A DNA stretch of 64,000 bases from Pandoraea horticolens (GCF_902459555.1 NZ_CABPSM010000008.1:62001-126000), one strand, 5' to 3'; positions 16,657 through 26,614 are shown, counted from the first letter of the stretch. Numbers and translations are program-made. The notes: a model not told the origin generated them from the sequence alone.

Positions 16657-16950
16657 ATGGAGACCGCCCTCTCGCCTGTTGTCGTCTATGCTGTCGTGAC
16701 GCTCGTTTTCGTCATGCTGGTACTCGTCGTGCCGGCCGGTGCCCGTTGGCGTCAGATCGCATGGCCCGCGTCGATGCCGACGCTATCGCCACATCGCCCG
16801 GGAGATCTGCTCGGCACCCCGCGCACCCCCTACTGGCGCTCGCCGAACGAGACGCAGGACTTGCGGCGGCCGTCGTACTTTGCGACTTCGGCACGACGCG
16901 GACGTCGTCCCGCAAGCTTTCTCGCCCCACGAGATCACGAACGACGCTGA
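16657..16950 (+). CDS. Hypothetical small membrane protein
   Basis: An ATG at 16657 with GGAG six bases upstream opens a 97-residue frame. Residues 6-28 (SPVVVYAVVTLVFVMLVLVVP) form one strong hydrophobic helix followed by basic residues (GARWRQ), suggesting a single-pass inner-membrane protein with N-out orientation. The remainder is polar, rich in Pro, Arg and Ser, without recognisable motifs. I do not recognise a family, and the C-terminal half could be non-coding composition. Confidence 0.4.
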   Translation: METALSPVVVYAVVTLVFVMLVLVVPAGARWRQIAWPASMPTLSPHRPGDLLGTPRTPYWRSPNETQDLRRPSYFATSARRGRRPASFLAPRDHERR

Positions 16951-17122
16951 GTCGCCGCCGCGCCTCGCCTGCAAACGCCATCGCAGGTTTCCTTACGCCT
17001 TGTTACATCTGTAGTGCCGCCGTAGCACAGGCCGGCGCGCGCGCTCCGTAAAATCGGGACCACGAATCGCGCGTCAATGCGCGTCCGGACAATGCGCGCC
17101 GACAGGAAGGCAAGGAGAACGA

Positions 17123-17434
17123 ATGAAGGGTCAATACCGGGCTGCCGCTGCGGCCATCGCGGCTATCGCAGCGATACTCGTTTCGAGCAGTGCGTTCGCA
17201 CGCACCGACGTGTCGGTGAACATCGGCATTCCGGGGCCGGCTATCGTGGCGCCGGGCCCGGCCTATGCGCCGCCGGTCTACGCTGCACCAGCGCCGATGG
17301 TCATCGCGCCGCCGCCTGTGGTCTACGCACCGCGACCGCAATACTGGCGTGGCCCGCCGCCGGGTCATTGGCGTCACGATCGCGACTGGGATCGTCGCTA
17401 TTACGATCGCCGCGATTGGCATCACCGCCATTAA
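17123..17434 (+). CDS. Small secreted Pro/Tyr/His-rich protein
   Basis: This 103-residue frame begins after AAGGAGAACGA. An N-terminal signal peptide (about residues 1-27, AAAIAAIAAILVSSSAFA) is followed by a Pro/Ala/Val-rich stretch with repeated APPPVVYAP-type units. The C-terminal tail is dense in Arg, Asp, Tyr and His (RDWDRRYYDRRDWHHRH). Similar PXPV-like exported proteins are common in Burkholderia and relatives, without known function. The tail could bind metal or polyanions. A strong terminator follows at 17486. Confidence 0.75.
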   Translation: MKGQYRAAAAAIAAIAAILVSSSAFARTDVSVNIGIPGPAIVAPGPAYAPPVYAAPAPMVIAPPPVVYAPRPQYWRGPPPGHWRHDRDWDRRYYDRRDWHHRH

Positions 17435-17485
17435 GTCTGCGCACCGCGAATGCTGTCTCGACGGTGACACAGGTTCGCGTCGGCA

Positions 17486-17531
17486 GATAAGAAAAACCCC
17501 GCAAGGTAAAACCTGCGGGGCTTTTCTTATC
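17486..17531. terminator. Bidirectional Rho-independent terminator
   Basis: GATAAGAAAA (17486-17495) and TTTTCTTATC (17522-17531) form a perfect outer stem around CCCCGCAAGGT and ACCTGCGGGG. The A-run and T-run on both sides make it work for the plus-strand small secreted protein and the minus-strand lipoprotein beyond it. Confidence 0.85.
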
Positions 17532-17641
17532 GAGTTTTGAAAATACCTTGCTTCCTCTTCCCTTATTAGGGCGATGCGATTTCATCGCTGCTTTCTCTAT
17601 CCTGTCTTCACGCTTTTACGCCACAAAACGCTTTTCACACA

Positions 17642-17755
17642 TTAATAACGATAGCAGCACGGATGCCCATAATAACCGCCGTAATACGGCCGGGCCGGGA
17701 CAACCACACACCCGGCAAGCGTGACGGCTAGCAGCGCAGCAACGACGAACTTCAT
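17642..17755 (-). CDS. Very small lipoprotein (37 residues)
   Basis: A minus-strand ATG at 17753-17755 has an AGGAG seven bases upstream and opens 37 codons ending in TAA. Residues 1-15 form a lipoprotein signal with the lipobox LAGC, so Cys16 would be lipidated. The mature part is only 22 residues: VVVP, then a Tyr/Gly-rich stretch with the Cys pair GHPCCYRY. It has the look of other tiny envelope lipoproteins in Burkholderiales whose roles are unknown. Both the start signal and the lipobox support it despite its size. Confidence 0.7.
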   Translation of the reverse strand: MKFVVAALLAVTLAGCVVVPARPYYGGYYGHPCCYRY

Positions 17756-18441
17756 GATCTGACTCCTGAAAGTGGAACGTGAATCCGTTCGCTTTCTTTT
17801 ATATCGTCACGCCTATAGGAAGCCCATCACGCGTCTGTAAGTCGTGTAAGCGAAGGTTGCCAAATCGGGAATGTGTCGCACTTTGTTACGTAACATCCGG
17901 CGAATGCGGCCGTAACGTCGCGTCGGCGAGAGCTGCGGGAACTTAATAACGACAAGGGTTTCCGGCGGCCAACCGGTCTGGCACGGGGATTGCGTGGCGA
18001 CAGATATCGCCCTTTCAATTGCCCCGAAGAGTGCGACTTTGAGTCAAACCTCCCCCCGTTTCAAACGCGGGGAGAGGTATTTTTCCCGCCCGTCCGATCT
18101 GTTATGCCGAGCGTTTCCGACACTGGATCGCACCAATGTCCCGCACAGGCACGCACTGGTTACGCACTTCATTTGTGTGTTTGAAGTGTATTGACGCTAT
18201 AACAGCGTCGACTTCTGGCACCATTCCTCTATCTTTAAATCCTTATTTGACGCGTCTTTCGAAGCATTTTTGCGGTTCGATGCAAAAAACAACATTCGGG
18301 TAAGCACTGATCTCAAGTTGCCTTTTGCGCTGTCGTAATCGCGCCGATAGAGGACTGCGCACCAATTTTTGACTCGCGCAGCATCCCTTTTGTGACGGTC
18401 GCACGACACGCGCCGAGGCTAGCCTATAAGGGGAGAAGGTC
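17756..18441. other. Long intergenic region upstream of the chemotaxis remnant
   Basis: In these 686 bases I see no convincing gene on either strand. Composition becomes more AT-rich between about 18180 and 18330. An imperfect hairpin at about 18050-18085 (Cs, GTTT/AAAC, Gs) followed by TATTTTT may be a degenerate terminator. The stretch may hold unrecognisable debris of the chemotaxis operon whose cheR is truncated just downstream. Confidence 0.35.
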
Positions 18442-18786
18442 ATGGAAATCGCCACGCCTGAATTCCAAAGGGAGCCGCAGGAACCACACGCCAAAGGGGT
18501 AACGTTCGCTACCGACATCATGCAGCAGGTCGCGCTGTTGCTCGACACGGTCAATCATGCGGCAGCGGGCGATCTCCGAGATCTCGTGATGCTGCGCAAC
18601 ATGCTCATCTATTTCGAAACAGCCGATCAGGAGCGTGTTTTCGAGAACGTTCGCCGCACGCTTGCACCCGAAGGCGTGCTGATTGCCGGTGAATCTGAGT
18701 CGCTTGCGCGGCTCTCGACCGGCTATCGGTTTGAGCAACCGCTCATTTACCGGAATCAGGGAGCGTCAAATGGGGCCATCGCATGA
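18442..18786 (+). pseudogene. cheR fragment (C-terminal end of chemotaxis methyltransferase)
   Basis: This 114-residue frame starts at an ATG with GGGAGAAGG upstream. From about residue 44 it matches the end of CheR: LRDLVMLRNMLIYFETADQERVFENVRRTLAPEGVLIAGESESL followed by EQPLIYR. A complete CheR has about 280 residues; the N-terminal domain and the SAM-binding first half of the methyltransferase fold are missing, so it cannot methylate receptors. The first 40 residues are of unrecognised origin. It overlaps the cheD start by 17 bases, the normal cheR-cheD arrangement, so this is a decayed operon. Confidence 0.7.
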
Positions 18787-19297
18787 CATTCAGGTGTTGA
18801 TGGGCGAGGTGCGCATCGGGCGCGGCGAAGACGTGCTGCGCGCCACCCTGGGCTCGTGTGTGGGCATCGGCCTGATGTGGCGATCGCGCGGGCTATATGG
18901 ACTTGCCCACTGCCTGTTGCCGGAAGCGCCGAATCCAACGCTCACCATCGGTGCGAAGTACGTAACGCAAGCGGTGCCTTCGCTGCTTGCGTTGATGAAG
19001 GCCGACGGCGCACGCCGCAGCGAGATCGAAGCCGTGATCGCAGGCGGCGGCAACATGATGCCGCACCCGCCGACCGCCCGGCACGAGCTGATCGGCGTCG
19101 CCAACGCCAAGATGGCGCAGGCGTTGATTGCCGAGACCGGCATTCCGATCGTGCACCTCGAAGTTGGCGGCGAGATCGGACGGCAACTCACCATCGACTG
19201 TGCGCATCACACGTTCTATGTGCGCACAATCGGCGTCAACGGGGGCGCTGCGGTGCCGCGTCGCCCCGCGCTTCGACTCGTGGGACGGGAATCATGA
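18770..19297 (+). CDS. cheD: Chemoreceptor glutamine deamidase CheD
   Basis: The product has 175 residues from the ATG at 18770 with GGGAG upstream; the start lies within the cheR remnant. The catalytic Cys30 is in ATLGSCVGI and His47 in GLAHCLLP, the same 17-residue spacing as in characterised CheD. GGGNMM and the later IDCAHHTFYVRTIG block are also family features. CheD deamidates receptor glutamines and can bind CheC. The reading frame is intact, but no cheB, cheA, cheY or receptor gene is in the window, so it is orphaned here or serves a chemotaxis system elsewhere. Confidence 0.92.
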   Translation: MGPSHDIQVLMGEVRIGRGEDVLRATLGSCVGIGLMWRSRGLYGLAHCLLPEAPNPTLTIGAKYVTQAVPSLLALMKADGARRSEIEAVIAGGGNMMPHPPTARHELIGVANAKMAQALIAETGIPIVHLEVGGEIGRQLTIDCAHHTFYVRTIGVNGGAAVPRRPALRLVGRES

Positions 19298-19399
19298 ACG
19301 CACGCTGGGATTTTCCTTTCTGCACCGCGACGTTATCGCGGGCGCGACGCGAGCGCCGGTCGCAGGGGTCGTATGAGCGGGATGAGAACGCAGGCGGCG

Positions 19400-20581
19400 T
19401 CAAACGACTTCGTGACGATGAATGTCGTGCGTAATGAAGCCCGACGTGTCGTTGGGCATCGCCAGCCATTCGGGATGCGCGAGGGTACGCCGCACGTCAT
19501 CGAGACCGCTCGCCCAGTGATCAAGCATGGTAGAGAGGCCGAACTGATAGTCCTTGTAGTGCCCCTCGTACTCCTTGTTGCGATAGATCAGCTGGATGAC
19601 GTTATAGCGTTTGCTGCAAGCGATGTCTTCCGCCGCGTGGCACCACGGGTCTCGCGCACGCACCTGCGCAGGCACCCGTTCGAGCACTTCGCGCAACACA
19701 CGGCGATAGTGCTGCGCACGTTGCAGATTGTCGGTCACGAGACGCGTGCGGCTCGAGAACTGGATATCCTTCTGCCGGTCGGCGACATCGTTCAGATTGT
19801 CGGGCAGCGGCCCGCGCGCACTCCATAGATCGACCTGAAACACGAGCGTGTCGCGGCGCGGCGACGTACCGAGCACTTCCGAGAGCGGCGTGTTCGACAC
19901 GAGCCCACCGTCCCAGAAATATTGGCCGTCGATCTCCACGGCGGGGAACCCCGGCGGCAAAGCACCGGACGCCATGAAGTGCTCCGCGCGCAGCACTTCG
20001 CGGGTGTTGTCGAAATAGACGAAGTTGCCCGTGTGCACGTTGACGGCACCAACGGACACCCGAATCTCGCGCGAATTGATACGGTCGAAGTCGACGAAGC
20101 GCTCCAGCGTGCTGCGCAACGCCGACGTGTCGTAGTAACTCGCATGTGCCGGATCGCCCATGGCGGTGGGCAGCGGTTGCGGCCAGCGCGGCGTGAAGAA
20201 ACCCTTCTGGCCTTCGACCGTGGCGCGCCACGCCTGCCATGCGCTGTAGGCGATGCGCCCCGATTCGGGGCCATTGAGGATGGCCGCTTCGAGCGGCGCC
20301 GGTAGCGGCGGGAATACGGCGGGCTCGCAGATCGTGCGCCAGAACGCCTCGAGTTGCGCTACGCGACGCTCCGGCGGATTGCCCGCGATGACGGCGGTAT
20401 TGAGTGCGCCGATGGAAATGCCCGCGACCCAGTTGGGTGCAATCCCGGCTTCGAACAATCCGGCATACACGCCCGCCTGATAAGCCCCAAGTGCCCCGCC
20501 ACCCTGCAAAACGAGTGCGACCGTCTCGTAAGGCGGCAGATCGATGGTGCGTTTGGGGACTTTCGGCGGATTGGCCGTCAT
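19400..20581 (-). CDS. Patatin-like phospholipase family protein (DUF3734 C-terminus)
   Basis: The product has 393 residues from ATG 20581, preceded by AGGAGA on the minus strand. The patatin fold shows the oxyanion loop LVLQGGGALGAYQAGV, the nucleophile motif GISIG (about residues 56-60) and the dyad motif DGG in YFWDGGLVSNTPL. The C-terminal third resembles the DUF3734 extension of this subfamily. Related proteins sit beside 3-hydroxybutyrate dehydrogenase genes, as here, and some patatin-like proteins have been linked to polyhydroxybutyrate granules. Acyl-ester hydrolysis is likely; the link to storage polymer is context only. Confidence 0.9.
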   Translation of the reverse strand: MTANPPKVPKRTIDLPPYETVALVLQGGGALGAYQAGVYAGLFEAGIAPNWVAGISIGALNTAVIAGNPPERRVAQLEAFWRTICEPAVFPPLPAPLEAAILNGPESGRIAYSAWQAWRATVEGQKGFFTPRWPQPLPTAMGDPAHASYYDTSALRSTLERFVDFDRINSREIRVSVGAVNVHTGNFVYFDNTREVLRAEHFMASGALPPGFPAVEIDGQYFWDGGLVSNTPLSEVLGTSPRRDTLVFQVDLWSARGPLPDNLNDVADRQKDIQFSSRTRLVTDNLQRAQHYRRVLREVLERVPAQVRARDPWCHAAEDIACSKRYNVIQLIYRNKEYEGHYKDYQFGLSTMLDHWASGLDDVRRTLAHPEWLAMPNDTSGFITHDIHRHEVV

Positions 20582-20663
20582 GACCGTTCTCCTGAGACTT
20601 GCTGCTGCTGACGTGGGGGCTGCGCCGGCGCGTGACATGGCCGGCGCGGGTGAAACCTTGCGC

Positions 20664-21461
20664 TTACTGCATGAACCAGCCGTGGCTCACCACGAACGAC
20701 TGGCCCGTGAACGCGGCCGTCGGGAAGGTGGCGAGGAAGAGCGCGGTTTGCGCAACGTCGTCGACCGTGGTGAACACACCGTCGACCGTGCCGCCGAGCA
20801 TGACTTTCTTGACGACATCGTCTTCCGAAATGCCCAGTTCCTTGGCCTGCTCCGGAATCTGCTTGTCGACGAGCGGCGTGCGCACGAAGCCCGGGCAGAT
20901 GACGTGCGAGCGCACGTTATGCTTCGCGCCTTCCTTGGCGAGCACGCGGGCGAGTCCCAACAAGGCGTGTTTGGCCGCCACATAGGCCGACTTCAGCGGC
21001 GACGCCTCGTGCGAGTGCACCGAGCCCATGTAGATGACGATGCCGCCCCGGTCGTCCTTGTACATATGCTTGAGCGCCGCCTTGGTGGTGAGGAACGCGC
21101 CATCCACGTGAATGGCCTGCATCTTCTTCCAGTCGGAAAACGCATAGTTCTCGATGGGATTGACGATCTGGATGCCCGCGTTCGAGATCAGGATGTCGAC
21201 CGAACCGAAGGTGGCGGCCACCTTGTCGATACCGCTGTTCACCGCCTCTTCGCTGGTCACGTCCATCGCCACGCCGATGGCACGGCCGCCGGCCGCCTTG
21301 ATCTCTTCGGCCACGGCGTCGGCCCCCTGCTGGTTCAGATCGGCAATCGCCACGGCCGCACCGGCGCGCGCGAGCGTGAGTGCGATTTCCTTCCCGATGC
21401 CACTGGCCGCACCAGTGACCACGGCGACTTTTCCATTCAACTGATTCACTGACTGGCTCAT
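20664..21461 (-). CDS. 3-hydroxybutyrate dehydrogenase (short-chain dehydrogenase)
   Basis: The product has 265 residues from the ATG at 21461, which has AGGAG seven bases upstream; a GTG two codons earlier is less likely. The Rossmann motif is [12 protein letters not shown] and the structural motif NAGIQ. The catalytic Ser-Tyr-Lys set is in [25 protein letters not shown], and the helical lid region [16 protein letters not shown] is typical of D-3-hydroxybutyrate dehydrogenases. It oxidises D-3-hydroxybutyrate to acetoacetate with NAD+, a step in polyhydroxybutyrate use. It lies 82 bp upstream of the patatin gene on the same strand and is probably co-transcribed with it. Confidence 0.93.
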   Translation of the reverse strand: MSQSVNQLNGKVAVVTGAASGIGKEIALTLARAGAAVAIADLNQQGADAVAEEIKAAGGRAIGVAMDVTSEEAVNSGIDKVAATFGSVDILISNAGIQIVNPIENYAFSDWKKMQAIHVDGAFLTTKAALKHMYKDDRGGIVIYMGSVHSHEASPLKSAYVAAKHALLGLARVLAKEGAKHNVRSHVICPGFVRTPLVDKQIPEQAKELGISEDDVVKKVMLGGTVDGVFTTVDDVAQTALFLATFPTAAFTGQSFVVSHGWFMQ

Positions 21462-21586
21462 TTGCACACTCCTGATTCGTCAAAATGGCGGGTCATGCCG
21501 CGCACTGCGCGTCGGCATGGCACGTCGAACACGGGTTGCGGACGGCAGGCCTGTTGCGGCGACCTGCCGAGCCACCGTTCAAACAG

Positions 21587-21610
21587 AAAAGGCGCCTTGC
21601 GGCGCCTTTT
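21587..21610 (-). terminator. Rho-independent terminator downstream of ettA
   Basis: AAAAGGCGCC (21587-21596), loop TTGC, then GGCGCCTTTT (21601-21610): a perfect 10-bp stem immediately after the ettA stop. Because it is symmetric it could act in both directions. Confidence 0.85.
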
Positions 21611-21616
21611 CCTGCG

Positions 21617-23284
<1,668 letters not shown>

Positions 23285-23347
23285 TCGGCTTTCCTGATCC
23301 TGAAACGGTTATGACGGCTCGAAGGCGAGCGCCAGATAGCGGCAAGT

Positions 23348-23761
23348 TTAACAAAGCGCGGCGTCAGGCGCGTCGATGACGAGGTCGGCACGCGCGTGCG
23401 CGCAGCACGGCAGCAGCCAGCCCTGCCCCTTCTCTTCACGCGACAACCCTGGCCATTCGATGCGGTAGACCACCGGCGCTGGCTCGCCGCCGGTTTGCGC
23501 CTGACACAGACATGCGCGGCAGGTGCCGTTGCGGCATAGGCTCGGCAGCTTGAAACCGGCGGCTTGCGCCGCGAGCAGAATCGGCCTACCGGCCGGGGCG
23601 TCGAACTGCCAGCCCGACGGCATGAGCGTGACGCGGTAAGGCGCCGGCTCGGGCGTTTCGATAGGTGGGGCGACGGGGCCGGGGGAAGCGCTGTCCAAAA
23701 GATACGGGTTCGGAAGTGATCGGGAGGGTGCACGGCGCATCTTGCGCCAACGCGCTACCAT
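23348..23761 (-). CDS. 2Fe-2S ferredoxin-like protein
   Basis: The frame is open from 23830, but ATG 23761 (MVARWRKM) leaves room for the divergent MazG-like gene and gives 137 residues. The plant-type ferredoxin cluster motif is C-x4-C-x2-C in LCRNGTCRAC, with the fourth Cys about 30 residues later in WLLPCCAHARADL. GWQFDAPAGRPILLAAQAAGFKLPS is the usual beta-grasp run-up. It probably carries electrons for an unidentified redox partner. The basic N-terminal 35 residues are atypical, and the true start may be further in. Confidence 0.75.
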   Translation of the reverse strand: MVARWRKMRRAPSRSLPNPYLLDSASPGPVAPPIETPEPAPYRVTLMPSGWQFDAPAGRPILLAAQAAGFKLPSLCRNGTCRACLCQAQTGGEPAPVVYRIEWPGLSREEKGQGWLLPCCAHARADLVIDAPDAALC

Positions 23762-23832
23762 ACCTCGTTCCAGCGGCTTTTTGTCGCGTCCCCGAGCCCG
23801 CCTGCGGCCCTCACCTCCGAATACCGTCACCC

Positions 23833-24219
23833 ATGTCCGCTGCCCCCAAGGATTCTGCCGTTTCCGGCGACGCCGATGGCCATGCCGTGCCCGCCCGCCT
23901 CGTCAATACGACCGGGCTGGAAGCCGCCCTGCACGCGTTCGCCGACGCGCGCGACTGGCATCGATACCACACGCCGAAGAACCTTGCGATGGCGTTATCC
24001 GTCGAAGTGGCGGAGCTGGTCGAGATATTCCAGTGGCAGACGGATGCCGAGGCCAAGGCCGTCATGCAGACGAGCGAGGCACGGCACGTCGAGCAGGAAC
24101 TGGCGGATATCGCCATGTATCTCGTGCGGCTGTCGTCGGTTCTGGGCGTCGATCTGAACCGCGCCGTGTCCGAGAAACTCGTGATGAACGCGCAGAAGTA
24201 CCCGGCGCCGCAAAGGTAA
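23833..24219 (+). CDS. MazG-like nucleotide pyrophosphohydrolase
   Basis: The product has 128 residues from MSAAPKDS at 23833. The all-alpha NTP-PPase core reads WHRYHTPKNLAMALSVEVAELVEIFQWQ, with the EVAELVE metal-binding helix, followed by EQELADIAMYLVRLSSVLGVDLNRAVSEKL, with the second acidic set (E, D). Single-domain members of this group hydrolyse dCTP or non-canonical nucleotides to the monophosphate and clear them from the pool. It is divergent from the ferredoxin gene and 78 bp upstream of the phosphoesterase gene. Confidence 0.88.
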   Translation: MSAAPKDSAVSGDADGHAVPARLVNTTGLEAALHAFADARDWHRYHTPKNLAMALSVEVAELVEIFQWQTDAEAKAVMQTSEARHVEQELADIAMYLVRLSSVLGVDLNRAVSEKLVMNAQKYPAPQR

Positions 24220-24297
24220 TGCCTCGCCTGCCCTTGCAATTGCGCCCCGCGCCCGCATAACGGCCACATCCGCCCCGAACTCCTATCAGACAACGCT

Positions 24298-25518
24298 ATG
24301 TCGCAACCTTTACACGCCTCGCAGGTATCGCAGCCGCCGTCCGGTGGCGCTCACGCGCACGGCAAGTCGTCGCGGCGCACATTACCCGCACGTCCTCGCT
24401 GGTTGATGCTCGCCATCATCGCGCTATTGCATGCGTACATCGGCTGGCGCCTGCTCCCGCCGCTATCGATGGCGCTCGGCTGGAAGATGCTGGGCGGCAT
24501 GTGGCTCGTCGCCTCGACCGTCCTGATCCCGCTGGGCCTGATGAGCCGTGCCATCCAGCGAGAGCCGCTCGCGACATTGCTGACATGGGCCGGCATGACG
24601 GCCATCGGCGTCTTCTCTACGCTATTCGTCCTCACGCTGCTGCGCGATGTCGTGCTGGGCGTGGCGATGGCCCTCTCGGCACTCGACGCACAGCTCGTCA
24701 CCCGTTCCGCAGTCATCGTGCTGGGGCTCACTGCGTTGTCCACCCTGCTGGGCTTCTACAACGCGCGACGCCTTGCGCGCGTGGTCGACGTCGACGTTCC
24801 CATCGCAAACCTGCCGCCCGAACTCAAGGGTTTCACCATCGTGCAGTTGAGCGACATTCACGTCAGCTCGACGATTCGACGCCGTTACATCACGGCCATC
24901 GTCGAAGCCACCAACGAACTCAAGCCGGATCTCGTCGCCATCACCGGCGATCTGGTCGACGGCGGTGTTCCCGCCTTGCGCGAACACATTGCGCCACTCG
25001 CCCAACTCACCTCGCGCCACGGCACCTATGTGTGCACGGGCAACCATGAGTACTACTCGGGCGCGCCCGCCTGGGTCGAAGAGTTGCGGCGCATCGGCCT
25101 GACCGTGCTCGAAAACGAACACGTGGTGCTCGACCATGAAGGCGCGTCGCTCACGGTGGCGGGCGTGACGGACTTCACCGCCCATCATTTCGACCCAGAA
25201 AAACGCAGCGACCCGCTCGCTGCCGTGGCCGGCGCCCCCGAGGGGGTGCCCCGCCTGTTGCTCGCGCATCAGCCACGCAGTGCGTCGGCGGCACAGGAAG
25301 CCGGCTTCGATCTGCAACTCTCCGGACACACACACGGCGGACAATTCTGGCCGTGGATGTACTTCGTGCCGCTGCAACAGCCGTATGTGCACGGCCTGCA
25401 CCGGCTCGGCCGTCTGGCGATCTATGTCAGCCGGGGCACGGGCTATTGGGGACCACCCAAGCGGTTCGGTGCGCCCTCGGAGATCACGCGCCTGCGTCTG
25501 GTGCCCGGCACGGCGTGA
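24298..25518 (+). CDS. Membrane-anchored metallophosphoesterase
   Basis: This 406-residue protein has about four hydrophobic helices in residues 30-160, then a calcineurin-like domain. All five metal-site blocks are visible: LSDIHVS, GDLVDGG, GNHEYY, LLLAHQP and SGHTHGGQFWP. The C-terminal VSRGTGYWGPPKRFGAPSEITRL is characteristic of the YkuE/YaeI branch. These enzymes sit on the membrane; UDP-2,3-diacylglucosamine hydrolase-like activity has been reported or suggested for related proteins, but the substrate here is open. Confidence 0.9.
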   Translation: MSQPLHASQVSQPPSGGAHAHGKSSRRTLPARPRWLMLAIIALLHAYIGWRLLPPLSMALGWKMLGGMWLVASTVLIPLGLMSRAIQREPLATLLTWAGMTAIGVFSTLFVLTLLRDVVLGVAMALSALDAQLVTRSAVIVLGLTALSTLLGFYNARRLARVVDVDVPIANLPPELKGFTIVQLSDIHVSSTIRRRYITAIVEATNELKPDLVAITGDLVDGGVPALREHIAPLAQLTSRHGTYVCTGNHEYYSGAPAWVEELRRIGLTVLENEHVVLDHEGASLTVAGVTDFTAHHFDPEKRSDPLAAVAGAPEGVPRLLLAHQPRSASAAQEAGFDLQLSGHTHGGQFWPWMYFVPLQQPYVHGLHRLGRLAIYVSRGTGYWGPPKRFGAPSEITRLRLVPGTA

Positions 25519-25639
25519 GTGGCAACGTCGCATTCACGAATATGGGCGAGGGCGACCGTCGCGCGATGACGCTACAATCGCCCAGCCCCGAAAGCCCGTC
25601 TTTCGCTTTCTCGTACCCGTTCTCCCGCTGCTCGCCGCC

Positions 25640-25936
25640 ATGAAGTCACTCCTGCCCAGTACCTCGCTCGAAACCGTTGTCGTCCGTTTGCGCGGCAAGA
25701 TTCAGGGTGTCGGCTATCGTCAGGCAGCGGTGCGTGAGGGTCACCTGATCGGCGTGCGCGGCTGGGTGCAGGCCCTGCCCGAAGGCGATATTCTCGCCAC
25801 GGTGCAAGGCACGCCCGACCAGGTCGACAAGATGCTCGAATGGATGCGGCACGGACCGCCCGGCGCGCGCGTGACGGAGTTCGAGAGCGAAGTGGAATAC
25901 ACCGGCCGCCGTTTCGACCGCTTCGAACAGCTCTGA
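25640..25936 (+). CDS. Acylphosphatase-family protein lacking the usual catalytic Asn
   Basis: This 98-residue protein starts at ATG 25640 and has the acylphosphatase phosphate loop GKIQGVGYR (residues 19-27, with Arg27 as the conserved phosphate-binding Arg). The second signature is GWVQALPEG at 41-49. Active acylphosphatases have Asn 18 residues after that Arg (GWVxN), where this protein has Ala45. The Asn positions the nucleophilic water, so the protein may be weakly active or may have another role. The fold assignment is secure. The GNAT gene begins one base after its stop codon. Confidence 0.88.
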   Translation: MKSLLPSTSLETVVVRLRGKIQGVGYRQAAVREGHLIGVRGWVQALPEGDILATVQGTPDQVDKMLEWMRHGPPGARVTEFESEVEYTGRRFDRFEQL

Positions 25937-25937
25937 C

Positions 25938-26396
25938 ATGAAAACACCCACGCCCAGCACTCGTCAGGCCATCGACAGCGACGCGCCGCGCATCGTCGCA
26001 CTGCTCGCGCAACTGGGCTACGACACGCCCCTGGACATCGTTCGGCGGAATATTGCCCTGTCAGCGGCAAATGGCGACGACGCAGCCTTCGTCGCTATCG
26101 ACGAGAACGGTCAGATCGTGGGATGCATGGGTTTGCACGCACTCACCATGTTTCATCTGGCGGGGCGGCTGGGGCGCATTACGGCGCTGGTGGTGGAGGA
26201 GAATGTGCGAGGCTCGGGCGTCGGGCACGCGCTGATGGCGGCCGCTCACGCATGGTTCAACGAGCGGGGATGCGAGAAATTCGAAGTGACGAGCAGCGAC
26301 CACCGGGTCGCCGCACATCGCTTCTATGCGCGGCATGGCTATGCCCGCGATGGGCAACGACTTGCGCGCAAAAGCCAGACGTCTTCGCTGACTTAA
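25938..26396 (+). CDS. GNAT family N-acetyltransferase
   Basis: The product has 152 residues, beginning one base after the acylphosphatase-like gene. The acetyl-CoA site (motif A) is [30 protein letters not shown], with the V/R-x-x-G-x-G pattern as VRGSGVG. Motif B follows as [20 protein letters not shown], which contains the conserved FYxxxGY element. The acceptor is unknown. Its last four bases overlap the end of infA on the opposite strand. Confidence 0.9.
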   Translation: MKTPTPSTRQAIDSDAPRIVALLAQLGYDTPLDIVRRNIALSAANGDDAAFVAIDENGQIVGCMGLHALTMFHLAGRLGRITALVVEENVRGSGVGHALMAAAHAWFNERGCEKFEVTSSDHRVAAHRFYARHGYARDGQRLARKSQTSSLT

Positions 26397-26614
26397 TTCT
26401 TGTGACGGTAGTTGATGCGGCCCTTGCTCAGGTCATAGGGCGACATTTCCAGCGTCACGCGGTCACCCGCCAGAATGCGGATGCGGTTCTTCTGCATGCG
26501 GCCGCTCGCATATGCCATCACTTCCACGCCGTTTTCGAGCGTGACGCGAAAGCGATTGTCCGGCAGCACATCCGAGACGTGTCCGCTGAATTCGATCAGT
26601 TCTTCCTTGGCCAA
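26393..26614 (-). CDS. infA: Translation initiation factor IF-1, probable TTG start
   Basis: The frame from the TTG at 26614 gives 73 residues beginning [18 protein letters not shown], matching the IF-1 family start, and an AAGAGGA sits 8 bases upstream. The OB-fold continues with [54 protein letters not shown]. The same frame is open to 26683, but those residues are foreign to IF-1. It lies away from ribosomal-protein genes, which suggests a second IF-1 copy as in other Burkholderiales. IF-1 binds the 30S A site during initiation. It converges on and overlaps the GNAT gene by 4 bp. Confidence 0.9.
   Translation of the reverse strand: MAKEELIEFSGHVSDVLPDNRFRVTLENGVEVMAYASGRMQKNRIRILAGDRVTLEMSPYDLSKGRINYRHKN

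Noticed and set aside
18300-18360. Possible flagellar sigma-28 promoter upstream of the cheR stump
   Set aside because: GCCGATAG is present, but the TCAAG-like -35 candidate is about 22 bases away instead of about 11, so the spacing is wrong.
19294-19434. A 46-codon frame whose ATG overlaps the cheD stop (ATGA)
   Set aside because: The arrangement looks like translational coupling to cheB, but the residues (MNARWDFPFC...) do not resemble CheB or any domain; probably remnant or chance.
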